Positions 9,620-19,858 are shown, counted from the stretch's first letter. The stretch is 64,000 bases of DNA from Aliamphritea spongicola (GCA_024347235.1 AP025283.1:4092001-4156000), one strand, 5' to 3'. The notes: generated by a model not told the origin, from the sequence alone. Numbers and translations: made by a program.

Positions 9620-10518
9620 ATGCAAAACAATAAATATACCGCCGACCTGATCCTGTTACTGGTGGCAGCCGTGTGGGGATTCTCCTGGTTGCACAAAGTA
9701 TGGGGCTGGATTATCTGGGACCGTTTGGCTTTAACGCCGGACGCTTTTTACTGGGTGCGCTGGTACTGATCCCCGTCTGCCTGCTCTGGCAACGGGGACG
9801 GTCAGTAACTGGCCAGCGATGCTGACCGGCAGTGTTGCCGCCGGCTTTATTCTGTTCATGGGGGCCTCGCTACAACAGGCAGGCCTGCAATACACCACCG
9901 CCGGGAACGCCGGCTTCATTACCAGCATGTACATCGTCTTTGTACCGGTATTCGGCCTGGTTCTGGCCCATAAAACCGGCATCAACACCTGGCTGGGGGC
10001 TGCCGTCGCCGTCGCCGGTCTGTACCTGTTAAGCATAGGCGAAGACTTCACCATCAACCCGGGGATGCTCTGGTGTTACTGGGGCTGCCTTCTGGGCCGG
10101 ACACGTGCTGATCATCTCGGCTGGCGCAACAGCTGAATAATCTGATGTTATCTTTACTGCAGTTTATCTTTTGCGGCCTGCTGTGCGCGCTGCTGGCTGC
10201 TTTCTTTGAAGCAGATACCTTCAGCGGCACCAATATGCTGGCGGCCTGGCAGCCGCTGCTGTTTGCCGGCGTTCTAACGGTTGGAATTGGTCATACGTTA
10301 CAGGTGGTGGGTCAGCGCTCGGCGCCGGCTTCCCACGCGGCAATCATTATGAGCCTGGAAGCGGTATTCGCAGCACTTGGTGGCTGGCTATGGCTGAATG
10401 AACACCTGGATACCCGCCAGTTTACCGGCTGTGCGCTGATGCTTGCCGGGTATTACTGTCACAGTTTCCGTTGTCCCGCCGCAGTAAAACTGTTCCTACT
10501 CAGGCCGAAAACGCCTGA
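9620..10518 (+). CDS. EamA/DMT-family transporter, frameshifted
   Basis: Ten-helix drug/metabolite transporter made of two EamA repeats. Repeat one opens with ADLILLLVAAVWGFSW and contains GFITSMYIVFVPVFGLVL; repeat two includes the pattern AIIMSLEAVFAALGGWLWLN followed by EHL, the classic EamA ending. About four single-base losses (near 9685, 9800, 10065 and 10450) break it. With the last repaired, the protein ends at TGA 10516-10518 rather than running further. The transported metabolite is unknown; members of this family usually export amino acids or other small metabolites. Confidence 0.78.
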
Positions 10519-10599
10519 CGGCAAAGCCAGTCTAAAAGCCCGTCTAAAAGCCAGCCCCGATAAGGAGCAGCAAAAGCTGCTCTTTCTTTCCTTCTGCTG

Positions 10600-10794
10600 T
10601 CAGTCAGCCCTTTCCCGACGGTTCCAACGCTTAAGCACATCCGCCTCAAACTGGCCGTTGATCGACAGGCCACAGCTACATTTCACAAAATAATAGGTGC
10701 CGTATCCGTTCTGGAATCCGGCACTGCAAGTCACTTCACTGCCGCAACACGGACAGGGCAGCACCTTCTGCCCCAGGGTTTCATCTGTACTCAT
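10600..10794 (-). CDS. Lar-like restriction-alleviation zinc-ribbon protein
   Basis: 64 residues with the pattern CPCCGSEVTC..YYFVKCSCGLSI..VLKRWNRRE. The two CxxC-type knuckles and the terminal WNRR are the hallmark of the Lar family, whose founding Rac-prophage member counters type I restriction. Most chromosomal members have unknown function. No restriction system or prophage gene is visible nearby, so the function here is open. Confidence 0.72.
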   Translation of the reverse strand: MSTDETLGQKVLPCPCCGSEVTCSAGFQNGYGTYYFVKCSCGLSINGQFEADVLKRWNRRERAD

Positions 10795-10928
10795 GATCAG
10801 GTTCCTGATTTAACCGCTAAATATCATGAGCTTAATCCCCGGCAATCCCGGCTATCAGCACCAGTCAGCTCAGCAACAGGTACCAGTTCAGCCGTCATTT
10901 TTGACTGATTCAGACACCGCTGACGCCT

Positions 10929-11818
10929 TCAGTCATCCCGCTCAGCAAAATACGCCACCAGGCGGTCGAGCATAACCCTTAACGCAGCAGGCTGGTGCTT
11001 GCGGGAATGATAGACGCCATAAATATTCAGGGTTTGCGGTTCGTATTCCGGCAGCAGCTGAATCAGCCGGCCACTGCGGATATGTTCAGTCACCGCATGC
11101 GAGGGCTGCAGGGCAATGCCCACATCATTCAGCGCAGCGCCCAGCACCACCATCGAATCATTGGCGCTGAAATTACCCCGTACAGCCACGGAACAGGGCT
11201 CGCCATTAAGAGAGCAGGACCAGAGACTGTTTCCAAAATATGAATAGGTCAGGCAATTGTGCTGACTAAGATCCTGCAGGGTAACCGGCGTGCCGTGCGC
11301 CTTCAGATAGGCAGGGGTGGCACAAATCACCGAACGGCATATGCCCAGCGGCCGGGCAATCAGATTCGGATCAATCTCCTGGCTGATACGGATTGCCAGA
11401 TCAATCCGCTCTGCCACCAGATCAACCACCTCACCACTGATATGAAAATCCACCGAGGTTTGCGGGTAGTCTTGCAGATACTGCTTAATCAGCGGCGCCA
11501 GCACGTCCTGCGCGAGATACTGGGAACAACTGATACGCACCAGCCCCCGAGGGCCACTCAGGTCAGAATCGCTCAGGGTGGGTAAACAGTCCGCAATGCT
11601 CAGCAATTGCCGGCAATGCTGCAAAGCAGCCTCCCTGCTGAGGTCAGGCTCAGTCGGCGGGTTGAACGGTGCAACAGCCGGCTTCCCGACCAGCTTTCCA
11701 TCTCACTCAAATATCGGGTAATCATCGACCGGGACATATCCAGCCGCTCACCGGCAGCCGCCATGGTGCCCTGCTCAACAATGGTGACAAATACTTTTGC
11801 CGCAGTTATCCGGTCCAT
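10929..11818 (-). CDS. LysR-family transcriptional regulator, frameshifted
   Basis: Starts MDRITAAKVFVTIVEQGTMA with a LysR HTH (RSMITRYLSEMESWSGSRLL), then switches frame near 11630 (the repaired text reads SAGREALQHCRQLLSIAD) and continues through a LysR substrate-binding domain (ISCSQYLAQDVLAPLIKQYL onward). The long 'FxxVVExGS' type of N-terminus resembles the CrgA/AaeR subgroup. It is divergent from the lipoprotein at 11972 with about 150 bp between, so that gene is its probable target. Confidence 0.85.
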
Positions 11819-11971
11819 CTCTGTACTCCCCTGAAAAAGTTTCAGACATACCGGAAAACAGAATTATTCACCCGATATACGCAACAATTATTGCCGTTTT
11901 AGCGGGTATTTCAATCGATAAAGGAAACATAAGCTAACAGAAAACCTGTTAATACAGATTCGGAGACACAC

Positions 11972-12894
11972 ATGACGAACACAAATAAAACATTCAGCCG
12001 CCGTCGGATGATGGCGTTTATCGGCGCCACAGTGCTAGGCATCGCCGGCCTGAGTGGCTGCACCACACCAACCAAAGCAACGTCTGCAGCCCTGACTGTT
12101 GATGTGTATAACCCGAAAGAAACCGCGATCTTCCCCGCCAGTTCAAGCATCATCAGCGGCCCGAGCGAAGCGATTCTGGTTGACGCTCAGTTCCAGAAAA
12201 ATGATGCCCAGAAACTGGTTGATATGCTGCAGGCCGGCGGTAAAACCCTGAAAGCGGTCTACATCAGTCACGGTGACCCGGACTTTTATTTTGGACTGGA
12301 TGTTATCCGGGCCAACTTTCCGGATGTAAAGGTCTACGCCAGCCCGAAAACCCGCGCCTACATTGCCGGCAGCATGGAGCCTAAACTGGCTTACTGGGGC
12401 CCGATCCTCAAAGACAACGCCCCTGCTGAACTGATACTGCCGGATCTGCTGCCGGGTAACAGCCTGACAGTCGACGGTAAAAAGTAGAGATCATTGGCCT
12501 GAACGGTCCGGATCCGAAACACACCTTCGTCTGGGTGCCTTCTGCGAAAACCGTTACCGGCGGTGTAATTGTCTATGAAAATCAGCACGTCTGGATGGCT
12601 GACAACCAGACACCGGAATCCCGCCGTCAGTGGCTGCAGACGCTGGAAAGCATCAAAGCCCTGCAACCGGATACCGTTGTACCTGGCCACTATCTGGAGA
12701 ATCCCCGTCTGGATACACGCTCTGTCGACTTCACCCGTGACTACGTGCTGGCATTTGAAGCACAGGCTGCACAGGCAAAAGATGCGGCAGACCTGCGCGA
12801 GCGCATGATCAAGCTGTATCCTGACTTCCCGCAGGATGTTGGCCTGGATATCAGCACCAAGGTGATGATGGGCGAAATGAAGTGGCCTCAGTAA
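11972..12894 (+). CDS. Metallo-beta-lactamase-fold lipoprotein, frameshifted
   Basis: N-terminus SRRRMMAFIGATVLGIAGL followed by SGC is a lipoprotein signal with lipobox LSGC; the arginines give it a Tat-like look. The body has MBL-fold features (AILVDAQF, KAVYISHGDPDFYFGLD, DTVVPGHYL). The usual HxHxDH metal motif appears as HGDPDFYFG, and the usual H-loop follows as PGHY. The active site is therefore modified as in the Vmh-type/quinoprotein-associated MBL group; catalytic activity is uncertain. A base is missing near 12480 where the frame changes. GGAG precedes the start ATG. It is divergent from a LysR regulator. Confidence 0.7.
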
Positions 12895-12936
12895 CCACCA
12901 GCTATCTTTGATACACCCGCTCTCAAACACCCAAAG

Positions 12937-12960
12937 AGCCCGGCACCTGCCGGGCTTTTG
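12937..12960 (+). terminator. Rho-independent terminator after MBL lipoprotein
   Basis: AGCCCGGCA (12937-12945) pairs with TGCCGGGCT (12948-12956) and is followed by TTTT. Confidence 0.85.
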
Positions 12961-12984
12961 TGTCCTTCTGTCAAAAGCACTTTC

Positions 12985-13214
12985 TTCATTGGGTATACAA
13001 AATAAAAACCCTGTAAGCCTTTATTTTTAAATAACTAAGCAAGAAATATAAAAGCATAAAAAGCGACAAAAGAACAATAAACAACAAAAATGTGCACAAT
13101 CTGAAATTTATATTGTAGACAGTATTTTTGCAGGGTTTATCTTAGCGATAACTGATATGCCCGCACAGGCGGATCAGAAAAGGAATACAACAATAAAAAT
13201 ACAGGTGCATAACA
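12985..13214 (+). promoter_or_regulatory. AT-rich promoter region of the NCS2 permease with GTATAC-type sites
   Basis: Strikingly AT-rich for the window. It holds GGGTATACAAAA around 12991-13002 (an imperfect match to the TTGTATACAA palindrome found at other purine-gene promoters) and TTGTAGACAG at 13113-13122, a second near match. These may be weaker sites of the same regulator. No other gene is visible here. Confidence 0.4.
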
Positions 13215-14633
13215 ATGGCAAACAAAGACGCTGCGCACAGCGATCTGGTCTTCGGACTGGATGATAAACCCGGCTTTTCCGTATCAACCTTCGCCGCACT
13301 GCAACACGTGCTGGCCAGTTTTATCGGCATCATCACCCCGACTCTGATCGTCGGCGGCGTACTGGGATTAGGCAGCGAAGTGCCTTATCTGGTGAGTATG
13401 GCGCTGATCGTTTCCGGCATCGGTACCTTCATTCAGGCACGGCGTATCGGCCCGATCGGTTCCGGCCTGTTATGTGTACAGGGCACCAGCTTCGCCTTTC
13501 TCAGTTCTATTCTGGCGGCCGGTTTCATCGTCAAAGGCAACGGCGGCGGGCCGGATGAAATCTTATCCACAATCTTCGGTGTCTGTTTTCTGGCAGCCTT
13601 TGTGGAAATCTTCCTCAGCCGCTTTATCGATAAGCTCAAACGCATCATTACCCCGGTCGTCACCGGTACCATCATTACCCTGATCGGCCTTTCCCTGATT
13701 AAAGTCTCTATGACCGACATTGCCGGCGGCTTTGGCGCCCCGGACCTGGGTGCACCGGTCAATCTGGCACTGGCAGGGCTGGTACTGATCACCATCGTCA
13801 TCTTTAACCGTTTTCAGATTCACATGTTACGCCTGAGCGCAGTGATCATCGGCCTTTCAGTAGGGTTTGTGGTGGCATGGTCAATCGGTAAAGTGGACTT
13901 CAGTAGCCTGAGCAATGTCTCGCTGATCGCCATTCCGGTTCCGTTTAAATACGGCTTCAGCTTTGATTTTGCCGCCTTCCTGCCCATCGCAATCATCTAT
14001 CTGATTACCGCACTGGAAACCACCGGCGACCTGACCGCCAACAGCATGGTCTCGAAGCAACCGGTCAAAGGGCCTGTTTATATCAACCGTATTAAAGGCG
14101 GCGTACTGGCAGACGGTGTTAACTCCGCCATTGCCTCTACCCTGAACAGCTTGCCGATGACCACCTTCAGCCAGAACAACGGCGTAATCCAACTCACTGG
14201 AGTGGCCAGCCGTCATGTGGCGATATTCATCGCCGGTATTCTGGTACTGCTGGGGCTGTTCCCGGTGATTGGCGGCGTACTGCAGCAAATGCCGAAACCG
14301 GTACTGGGTGGTGCAACGCTGATCATGTTCGGAACCGTGGCAATGGCCGGGGTTAAGATCATCGCCGAAGCGGGTCTGAACCGCCGCAACATGCTGATCA
14401 CCGCGATCTCCATCGGCCTGGGTTTAGGCGTTGCCTCGGTGCCGGAAGTGCTGTCGGCCATGCCAAAGGAGCTGAAGAACATCATTGGCTCACCGCTGAC
14501 CATCGGTGCCCTGTCGGCGATTATTCTTAACTTCATTCTACCGCTGAAAGCCGATGAAGCCAGCAACAGCCAGACTGAAAGCAACAGCCAGGCTGAAAAC
14601 AACAACCTGACTGCTGAAGATAAAACCGCCTGA
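13215..14633 (+). CDS. NCS2 xanthine/urate-type permease
   Basis: 472-residue intact nucleobase:cation symporter-2. The transport signature ALETTGDLTANSMVS and the downstream SLPMTTFSQNNGVIQLTGVA followed by SRH are those of the XanQ/UacT branch, which import xanthine or uric acid by proton symport, rather than the UraA branch. Twelve to fourteen hydrophobic segments are apparent. The C-terminus is a short Ser/Asn/Gln-rich tail containing two SNSQ(T/A)E repeats. Location at the head of the purine region supports xanthine, urate or a mixed specificity. Confidence 0.88.
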   Translation: MANKDAAHSDLVFGLDDKPGFSVSTFAALQHVLASFIGIITPTLIVGGVLGLGSEVPYLVSMALIVSGIGTFIQARRIGPIGSGLLCVQGTSFAFLSSILAAGFIVKGNGGGPDEILSTIFGVCFLAAFVEIFLSRFIDKLKRIITPVVTGTIITLIGLSLIKVSMTDIAGGFGAPDLGAPVNLALAGLVLITIVIFNRFQIHMLRLSAVIIGLSVGFVVAWSIGKVDFSSLSNVSLIAIPVPFKYGFSFDFAAFLPIAIIYLITALETTGDLTANSMVSKQPVKGPVYINRIKGGVLADGVNSAIASTLNSLPMTTFSQNNGVIQLTGVASRHVAIFIAGILVLLGLFPVIGGVLQQMPKPVLGGATLIMFGTVAMAGVKIIAEAGLNRRNMLITAISIGLGLGVASVPEVLSAMPKELKNIIGSPLTIGALSAIILNFILPLKADEASNSQTESNSQAENNNLTAEDKTA

Positions 14634-14856
14634 GGAAAACCCGAATAACAGAGAGTAGCAATTTGCCAACAAAATCAGGCAAAATAGGCAACAATCTCCT
14701 GTCAGTTTAGTCTACAACCGGCAGGAGATATGTATTACAGGCACGAATGCCTTTTCGTGCCTTCCAATGGCAGTCACACACGCCCAATCCCTGCCACATC
14801 AAAATTTCAGGCGCTATTCGCATATATTTGTGAGACAAACTTCTGAGGAGATTATT

Positions 14857-16205
14857 TTGTCTGACGCCTTAAGAATCTGGATCAAGCATCCACTGGCCAC
14901 CCTTGACGCAAACGCTGCCGGCGGCATCGTTGTTCAGGGCACGACCATCGCTGAACTCATTCCTGCCGGCGGCCAGCCCGCTGCACCGGTTGATGAAGTT
15001 TTCGACGCCAGCCAGCATGTCATGCTGCCGGGGCTAATCAATGCCCACCATCATTTCTATCAGACCCTGACCCGAGCCTTTCCTGCGGCACTGAATAAAT
15101 CATTATTCAGCTGGCTAAAAGCCTGTATCCGGTATGGGCCAAGCTCGGGGAAGAGATGATCGAAATTTCCACCCAGGTGGCCCTGGCTGAACTCTTACTG
15201 TCTGGCTGTACCACCGCCAGCGATCACCATTACCTGTTTCCCAAAGGGCTGGAAAACGCCATTGATATTCAGATGGCACAGGCCGCTAAACTTGGGGTAC
15301 GGGTGCACCTGACCCGCGGCTCAATGAGCCTGGGTGAAGATGACGGTGGCCTGCCACCACAAACCACTGTCCAGACCGAAGACGCCATTCTGGCAGACAG
15401 CGAACGGCTGATTCAGCAGTATCATCAGCCACAGGCAGGCGCTATGAGCCGGGTTGCCCTGGCCCCCTGCTCACCGTTCTCGGTCAGTGAAGACTTGATG
15501 AAAGCCAGTGCTGAACTGGCCGCCAAACATGATGTCCGCCTGCATACGCATTTAGCGGAAACCCACGACGAAACCGACTTCTGTATTCAGATGTTCGGCC
15601 TGCGCCCGGTGGATTACCTGGAAAAAGTCGGCTGGCTGACTGACCGGGTATGGCTCGCCCACGGGATTCACTTTAATGATGCCGAGATCGCCCGGCTGGG
15701 TGCCGCCGGCACAGGCATTTGTCACTGCCCGTCGTCCAATATGCTGCTGGCGTCCGGCCAGTGCCGCACGCTGGAACTGGAAGCCGCTGGCAGCCCGGTG
15801 GGGCTTGGGGTAGACGGCTCTGCCTCAAACGACGGCTCGAATATGATCCAGGAAGTCCGCCAGGCATTCCTGCTGCAGCGGCTGCGTTATCCTGCTTCAG
15901 AAGTTACACACCAGAAAGCCATCAACTGGGCCACCGAAGGCTCTGCTCGCTGTTTAGGCCGGGACGATATCGGCAAACTGGAAGTAGGCAAACAGGCGGA
16001 CTTCGGCCTGTATAAACTGGATGAACTGCGCTTCGCCGGTGCCGGTGACCCTCTCGCTGCACTGGTACTCTGCGGCGCCCAGCAGGCAGATCAGGTAATG
16101 GTTGCCGGTCAGTGGCGGGTCACCGACGGGCAGATTAACAGTCTGGACCTGAATGACCTGATCCATCGTCAGAAGCAGCTGGCACAGAAACTCGCCTCCC
16201 TGTAA
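14857..16205 (+). CDS. 8-oxoguanine deaminase, frameshifted
   Basis: Amidohydrolase-superfamily deaminase. Metal ligands visible: PGLINAHHHFYQTLTRAF (HxH-type), THLAETHDE, LAHGIHF and GVDGSASND. The sequence follows the Pseudomonas Pa0142 group, which deaminates 8-oxoguanine (and isocytosine) to urate, rather than the atrazine chlorohydrolases. The chosen start is TTG 14857, six bases after AGGAG (14846-14850). One base is missing near 15125; the text should read WLKSLYPVWAKLGEEM. The product urate feeds directly into puuD further down. Confidence 0.82.
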
Positions 16206-16258
16206 AACGCAAAAGCCAGCGAACAACCGCTGGCTTTTTCTTTCAGCACAGGAAACTA
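16204..16258. repeat. Direct repeat copy 1 containing a terminator
   Basis: AAAAGCCAGCG (16211-16221) pairs with CGCTGGCTTTT (16228-16238), a terminator for the deaminase gene. The whole stretch from AAAACGC to AAACTAC is repeated almost exactly, same orientation, at 16897-16952. The two copies bracket the repeat-rich insert. Confidence 0.85.
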
Positions 16259-16665
16259 CCCCTGAATAATTTACACAAGACCATCCACCGCCCTCCGCTA
16301 CGAAGGCACAAAATTCCCCTCTGTGCCGCCGAGCATCGCAACTGACAAAAGACCAGCCCGATAAACTGTTTGAGAACGCCTAGCGGGGCACAGGAAACTA
16401 CCCTCAATTAATTTACACAAGACCATCCACCGCCCCCGCTACGGAGGCACAAGATTCCCCTCTGTAACGCCGAGCATCGCAACTGACAAAAGACCAGCCC
16501 GATAAACTGTTTGAGAGCGCGTAGCGGGCACAGGAAACTACCCTCAATTAATTTATACAGGACCATCCACCGCCCCCGCTACGGAGGCACAAGATTCCCT
16601 CTGTGATGCCGAGCATCGCACTGACAAAAGACCAGCCTGATAAATTGTTTGAGAGCGCGTAGCGG
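16246..16665. repeat. Three tandem copies of a ~140-bp non-coding unit
   Basis: Units start at 16246, 16388 and 16528 (142, 140 and 138 bp), each opening GCACAGGAAACTACC and closing with AGCGCGTAGCGG or a variant. Copies two and three are more alike than copy one. Shared internal landmarks are ACCATCCACCGCCC, GCCGAGCATCGCA and GACAAAAGACCAGCC. No open reading frame is maintained across copies. The third copy runs directly into a further repeat-like stretch. Confidence 0.88.
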
Positions 16666-16806
16666 TCGAGTTTTTATCAGGCCTTTTGATCAGTGAGAAG
16701 CACAGGGAATCCGGCGTAGCCGGACGAACAGCGGGGCCGCGTTTAGATTCTTAAGACTTTTGCGCGGTTCCAAAGTCTTGAGTCGCGTAAGCGAAACAGA
16801 TCATCA
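16666..16806. repeat. Probable dispersed intergenic repeat with hairpins
   Basis: Contains TCCGGC-GTA-GCCGGA and a longer stem TTAAGACTTT/AAAGTCTTGA (16751-16781, one mismatch) followed by GTCGCGTAAGCG. The layout, a GC-rich hairpin ending in 'GTCGCGTAAGCGAAAC', resembles intergenic repeats seen in several gammaproteobacteria. Copy number cannot be judged from one window. Confidence 0.45.
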
Positions 16807-16896
16807 CATGTACATATTCATACAGAAATAGAAAGGACATCGGAACTATCAGATCGCGTTCAACAAAGTATATAGCCCTGAAGCCCGTCGCTCTGC

Positions 16897-16952
16897 AAAA
16901 CGCAAAAAGCCAGCGGATAACCGCTGGCTTTTTCTTTCAGCACAGAAAGCTA
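16897..16952. repeat. Direct repeat copy 2 containing a terminator for phoX
   Basis: AAAAGCCAGCGG (16905-16916) pairs with CCGCTGGCTTTT (16921-16932) around ATAA. It is a bidirectional terminator serving the convergent phoX gene. It is a near copy of 16204-16258. Confidence 0.85.
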
Positions 16953-16961
16953 CACAGCAAC

Positions 16962-18828
16962 TTATGCCGCGATGATGCCACCATCCTTACGCTGTACAAC
17001 CATGATGGTTGAACGGGGTTTGCTGTTACCGCCTGCCGGGAAGTGGGAAGGCTTGTCCTTCTCACCCGGATGCTGCACACCGATAAACACCGTACGCTGG
17101 TCCGGGCTGAACGTCAGGCCGGTCAGTTCACTGGCGATCGGGCCTGTGGCGAAACGGCGCACTTCACCGGTTTCAGGATCAGCCACCAGTACCTGATTAT
17201 TACCCATGCCCGCATAAGACTCCATATTCAGTATTTACCGTCGGTCATGATCCACAGGCGACCGGCCTGATCAAAGCCAAGTCCGTCCGGGCTGTTGAAC
17301 ATGTTTTCATCGTTAATGTTGGCGGAACCGGCATAGAAATCTTTGTGGATCGTCGGGTTACCGGCCACCAGGAAAAGATCCCAGTCGAAAGTTGTCGCGC
17401 TGTTATCACCACCGGCTTCACGCCAGCGAACAATCTGACCGTACTTATTTTCTGCCCGCGGGTTCGGTCCGCCAACCGGCTGACCCGGCTTAACGCCCCG
17501 CTCGGAGTTATTGGTCAGGGTGCAGCAAACAGTTTTAGTTTGCGGATGCACTGCCACCCACTCAGGACGGTCCATGGTGGTTGCGCCCACAACAGTGGCC
17601 GCTTCACGGGCATAGATCAGCACTTCAGCCTGGCTGTTAAAGCCGTTACTGCTGTCCAGACCATTCTTACCGTACGTCAGTTCCAGCCACTGACCTTTAC
17701 CTTTCACGTCGCCTTCAGCGGCATCGAAACGGGCCACGTACAGAGTGCCGTCTTCCAGCAGGTTACGGTTAGCAGCATTGTTACCCGGCTGATACTTGTT
17801 GGCGGAAACAAACTTATAGATGTGCTCACCGCGCTCATCATCGCCCATGTACACAACCACATGGCCGTTATCCGCCACTGTTACCGCAGCATTTTCATGT
17901 TTGATACGGCCCAGCGCAGTACGCTTCAACGGAGTGGATGTCGGGTCCATCGGATCGATTTCAACCACCCAGCCATGGCGGTGCGGTTCGTTCGGCTCTT
18001 TGGTCATGTCGAACCGGTCATCAAACTTATACCACTGATAGCCGCGGTCTTTGGCTTTCAGGCCATAACGCTTCTGATGCTGATCCAGTTCAACACCTTC
18101 TCCCGGCGCAGCAAAATAACCGTTAAAGTTTTCTTCACAGGTCAGGTAAGTGCCCCTGGGGTTTCACCGTTGGCGCAGTTGTTAAAGGTACCCAGCACCT
18201 TGGTGCCGCTGGCATCTGCGCCGGTTTTCATCAGGTCATGGCCCGCGGCAGGCGGTCAGCTGCATTTCGGTATAGGCGGTAATCCGGCGGTTGTAGTCCG
18301 AATCAGACACATAGTCCCAGCCATCAGCGGTGCGTTTGATTTCAAATACAGACACACCGTGTGCAGCCTGGGCTTTTTCACATCATCAGCGGTCATCGCC
18401 TGACCTTTATGATCAAACAACAGCTTGTAATTGGTGTATTCGTTGTTCACCGCCAGCAGAGCACGGTCTTCGGTCAGAGGGAAGAAGCTCATGCCGTCGG
18501 TGTTATCGCCAAACTGCCCTGCCTGGGCACTGGCTGGCTGCTGGCCGTTTTCATTAAACGCCGGCGCACCTTTCAGTATCGGATCACCCCATGAAATCAG
18601 CGGACGGGCCACATAGCCTTCCGGTACCACAAAGGTATCAGCGGTGCTGGTTGCTACCTTGGTAAAGCCCAGCAGCTTACTTTCCGGCTGCGTGCTGGCT
18701 GCCACCGCCTGTGCAACAGGGTTAGCCGCAAGGAACATGCCCATCGCTGTGGCACCGCCCTGTAAGAAACGACGGCGGCTGACGCCGGCATCAACAATCT
18801 TGCTGAAATCCGATTCCTGATTTTTCAT
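16962..18828 (-). CDS. phoX: PhoX-type alkaline phosphatase, Tat-exported, frameshifted
   Basis: Starts MKNQESDFSKIVDAGVSRRR with the twin-arginine motif SRRRFLQGG and a hydrophobic region ending AQAVAAS. Body features typical of PhoX/DUF839 are DGMSFFPL, EYTNYKLLF, HGWVVEIDPMDPTS, ENAAVTVADNGHVVVYMGDD and RPEWVAVHP. PhoX is a periplasmic, calcium- and iron-dependent phosphomonoesterase that releases phosphate from organic esters. The gene is broken near 18380, 18245, 18165 and 17226. A clear triple PHO box lies upstream. It is inserted between purine genes and is probably functionally independent, although it could release phosphate from nucleotides. Confidence 0.85.
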
Positions 18829-18887
18829 TGTTCTGGCCTTAATACATGTCATAAGTGGTTTTAGGTGGCCCAGCCTAAAACCCGCGA

Positions 18888-18916
18888 ATGACAGTTTAAT
18901 GACTGAAATGTAACAG
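18888..18916 (-). promoter_or_regulatory. PHO box upstream of phoX
   Basis: On the minus strand three direct repeats, CTGTTAC, CAGTCAT and CTGTCAT, are spaced exactly 11 bp apart (18910-18916, 18899-18905, 18888-18894), separated by AT-rich tetranucleotides. This is the layout of PhoB binding sites. It lies about 60-90 bp before the phoX start and predicts induction by phosphate starvation. Confidence 0.82.
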
Positions 18917-18968
18917 TTTATTGTCACACCGGCAGGGGGCAGAAAAGAACGACAGTCGCAACTGGCGC

Positions 18969-19578
18969 TTACGGGGACTTAACTTCGCAACCTTTAAGTA
19001 CCAACTGACAGATCAGGTCCGCCGCGGCCTGATAGTCTTCTTCTTCGAGCTGGTCTTTACCGGTTACCCGGGTAATCTGCCAGTCAAAGTCAGCATAGGT
19101 CTGAGTGGAAGCCCAGATAGTGAAAAGCAGGTGTTGCGGGTCTACCGGTGCCATCAGCCCGCGGTCAATCCAATCCTGAATACGGGCACTGCTCTGGCGG
19201 GTCTGCTGCAGCATCTGCTCTGCAATCTCAGGCGGCAGATGCGGCGCCCCGTGCATGATTTCACTGGCAAATACCTTAGACGCATACGGCTGCTGCTGGG
19301 AAATTTTTACCTTGGCACGGATATACTCCGTCAGGGCAACCCGGGGTCATCGTGCTCATAAAAGGGTCCGATGCCGCCAGTAAAGGCTCGATTACACTTT
19401 CCAGCACACTGCTGTACAGGTTCTGCTTGGTTTTAAAATAGTAATAAATATTCGCTTTGGGAACGCCGGCCAGCTCACCGATATCCACTGTTTTTGCCGC
19501 CGCGAAACCCTGCTCAGCAAACACTTTACTGGCAGCTCTGATGATCAGTTCCCGGTTACGTTCTCTTATCTTTGCCAT
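18969..19578 (-). CDS. RutR-like TetR-family regulator, frameshifted
   Basis: N-terminal TetR HTH (IRAASKVFAEQGFAAAKTVD and GVPKANIYYYFKTKQNLY). The C-terminal domain reads MAPVDPQHLLFTIWASTQTY and ADFDWQI, closely matching E. coli RutR, the uracil-responsive regulator of pyrimidine and purine metabolism. The chosen start is MAKIRERN (complement of 19576-19578); an upstream ATG at 19641 is less likely. The frame changes near 19345. It is divergent from xdhA, and a RutR-like palindrome sits in the shared promoter region. Confidence 0.82.
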
Positions 19579-19777
19579 ACAGCTGTCAGGCCCTCTCCCA
19601 GCGTAGCTTATTGATAATCCGAATATTCTCTGAACAGGCATGGTAGCACCCGCGTGGCACAGCGCTCAAGCTGCCCGCTTCTCACCTGACGGAATACTGG
19701 CCGCCACCTACACTTACAGTAACAGGGCAATAACTCTGACCGTCAACACAGCCGTTCACGATGTGAAACAGCATTTC

Positions 19778-19793
19778 TTGACTTCAAAGTCAG
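19778..19793. promoter_or_regulatory. RutR-like operator in the xdhA promoter region
   Basis: TTGACTTCAAAGTCAG: arms TTGACTT and AAGTCAG around CA, one mismatch from a perfect palindrome. It fits the general RutR pattern TTGAC-N6-GTCAA. Its place between the RutR-like gene and xdhA supports autoregulation and control of xanthine dehydrogenase. Confidence 0.6.
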
Positions 19794-19808
19794 CTTTTAC
19801 TTAAATTG

Positions 19809-19820
19809 AATGTATACAAT
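19809..19820. promoter_or_regulatory. TTGTATACAA-type operator upstream of xdhA
   Basis: AATGTATACAAT around 19809-19820 matches nine of ten bases of the palindrome seen upstream of azgA, uraH and puuE. It lies about 40 bp before the xdhA start, where a repressor would block transcription. Candidate binder: the FadR-type GntR regulator at 28164-28913. Confidence 0.6.
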
Positions 19821-19858
19821 CCATTCTCAGAATAAATACAACAACAGAGGAGCCTGCC

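Noticed and set aside
16246..16665. CRISPR array
   Set aside because: Units are about 140 bp and adjacent without distinct spacers; only three copies; no cas genes.
17345..18403. 352-residue open frame antisense to phoX
   Set aside because: phoX itself has a Tat signal, PHO box and conserved body on the other strand; this frame has no recognisable domain.
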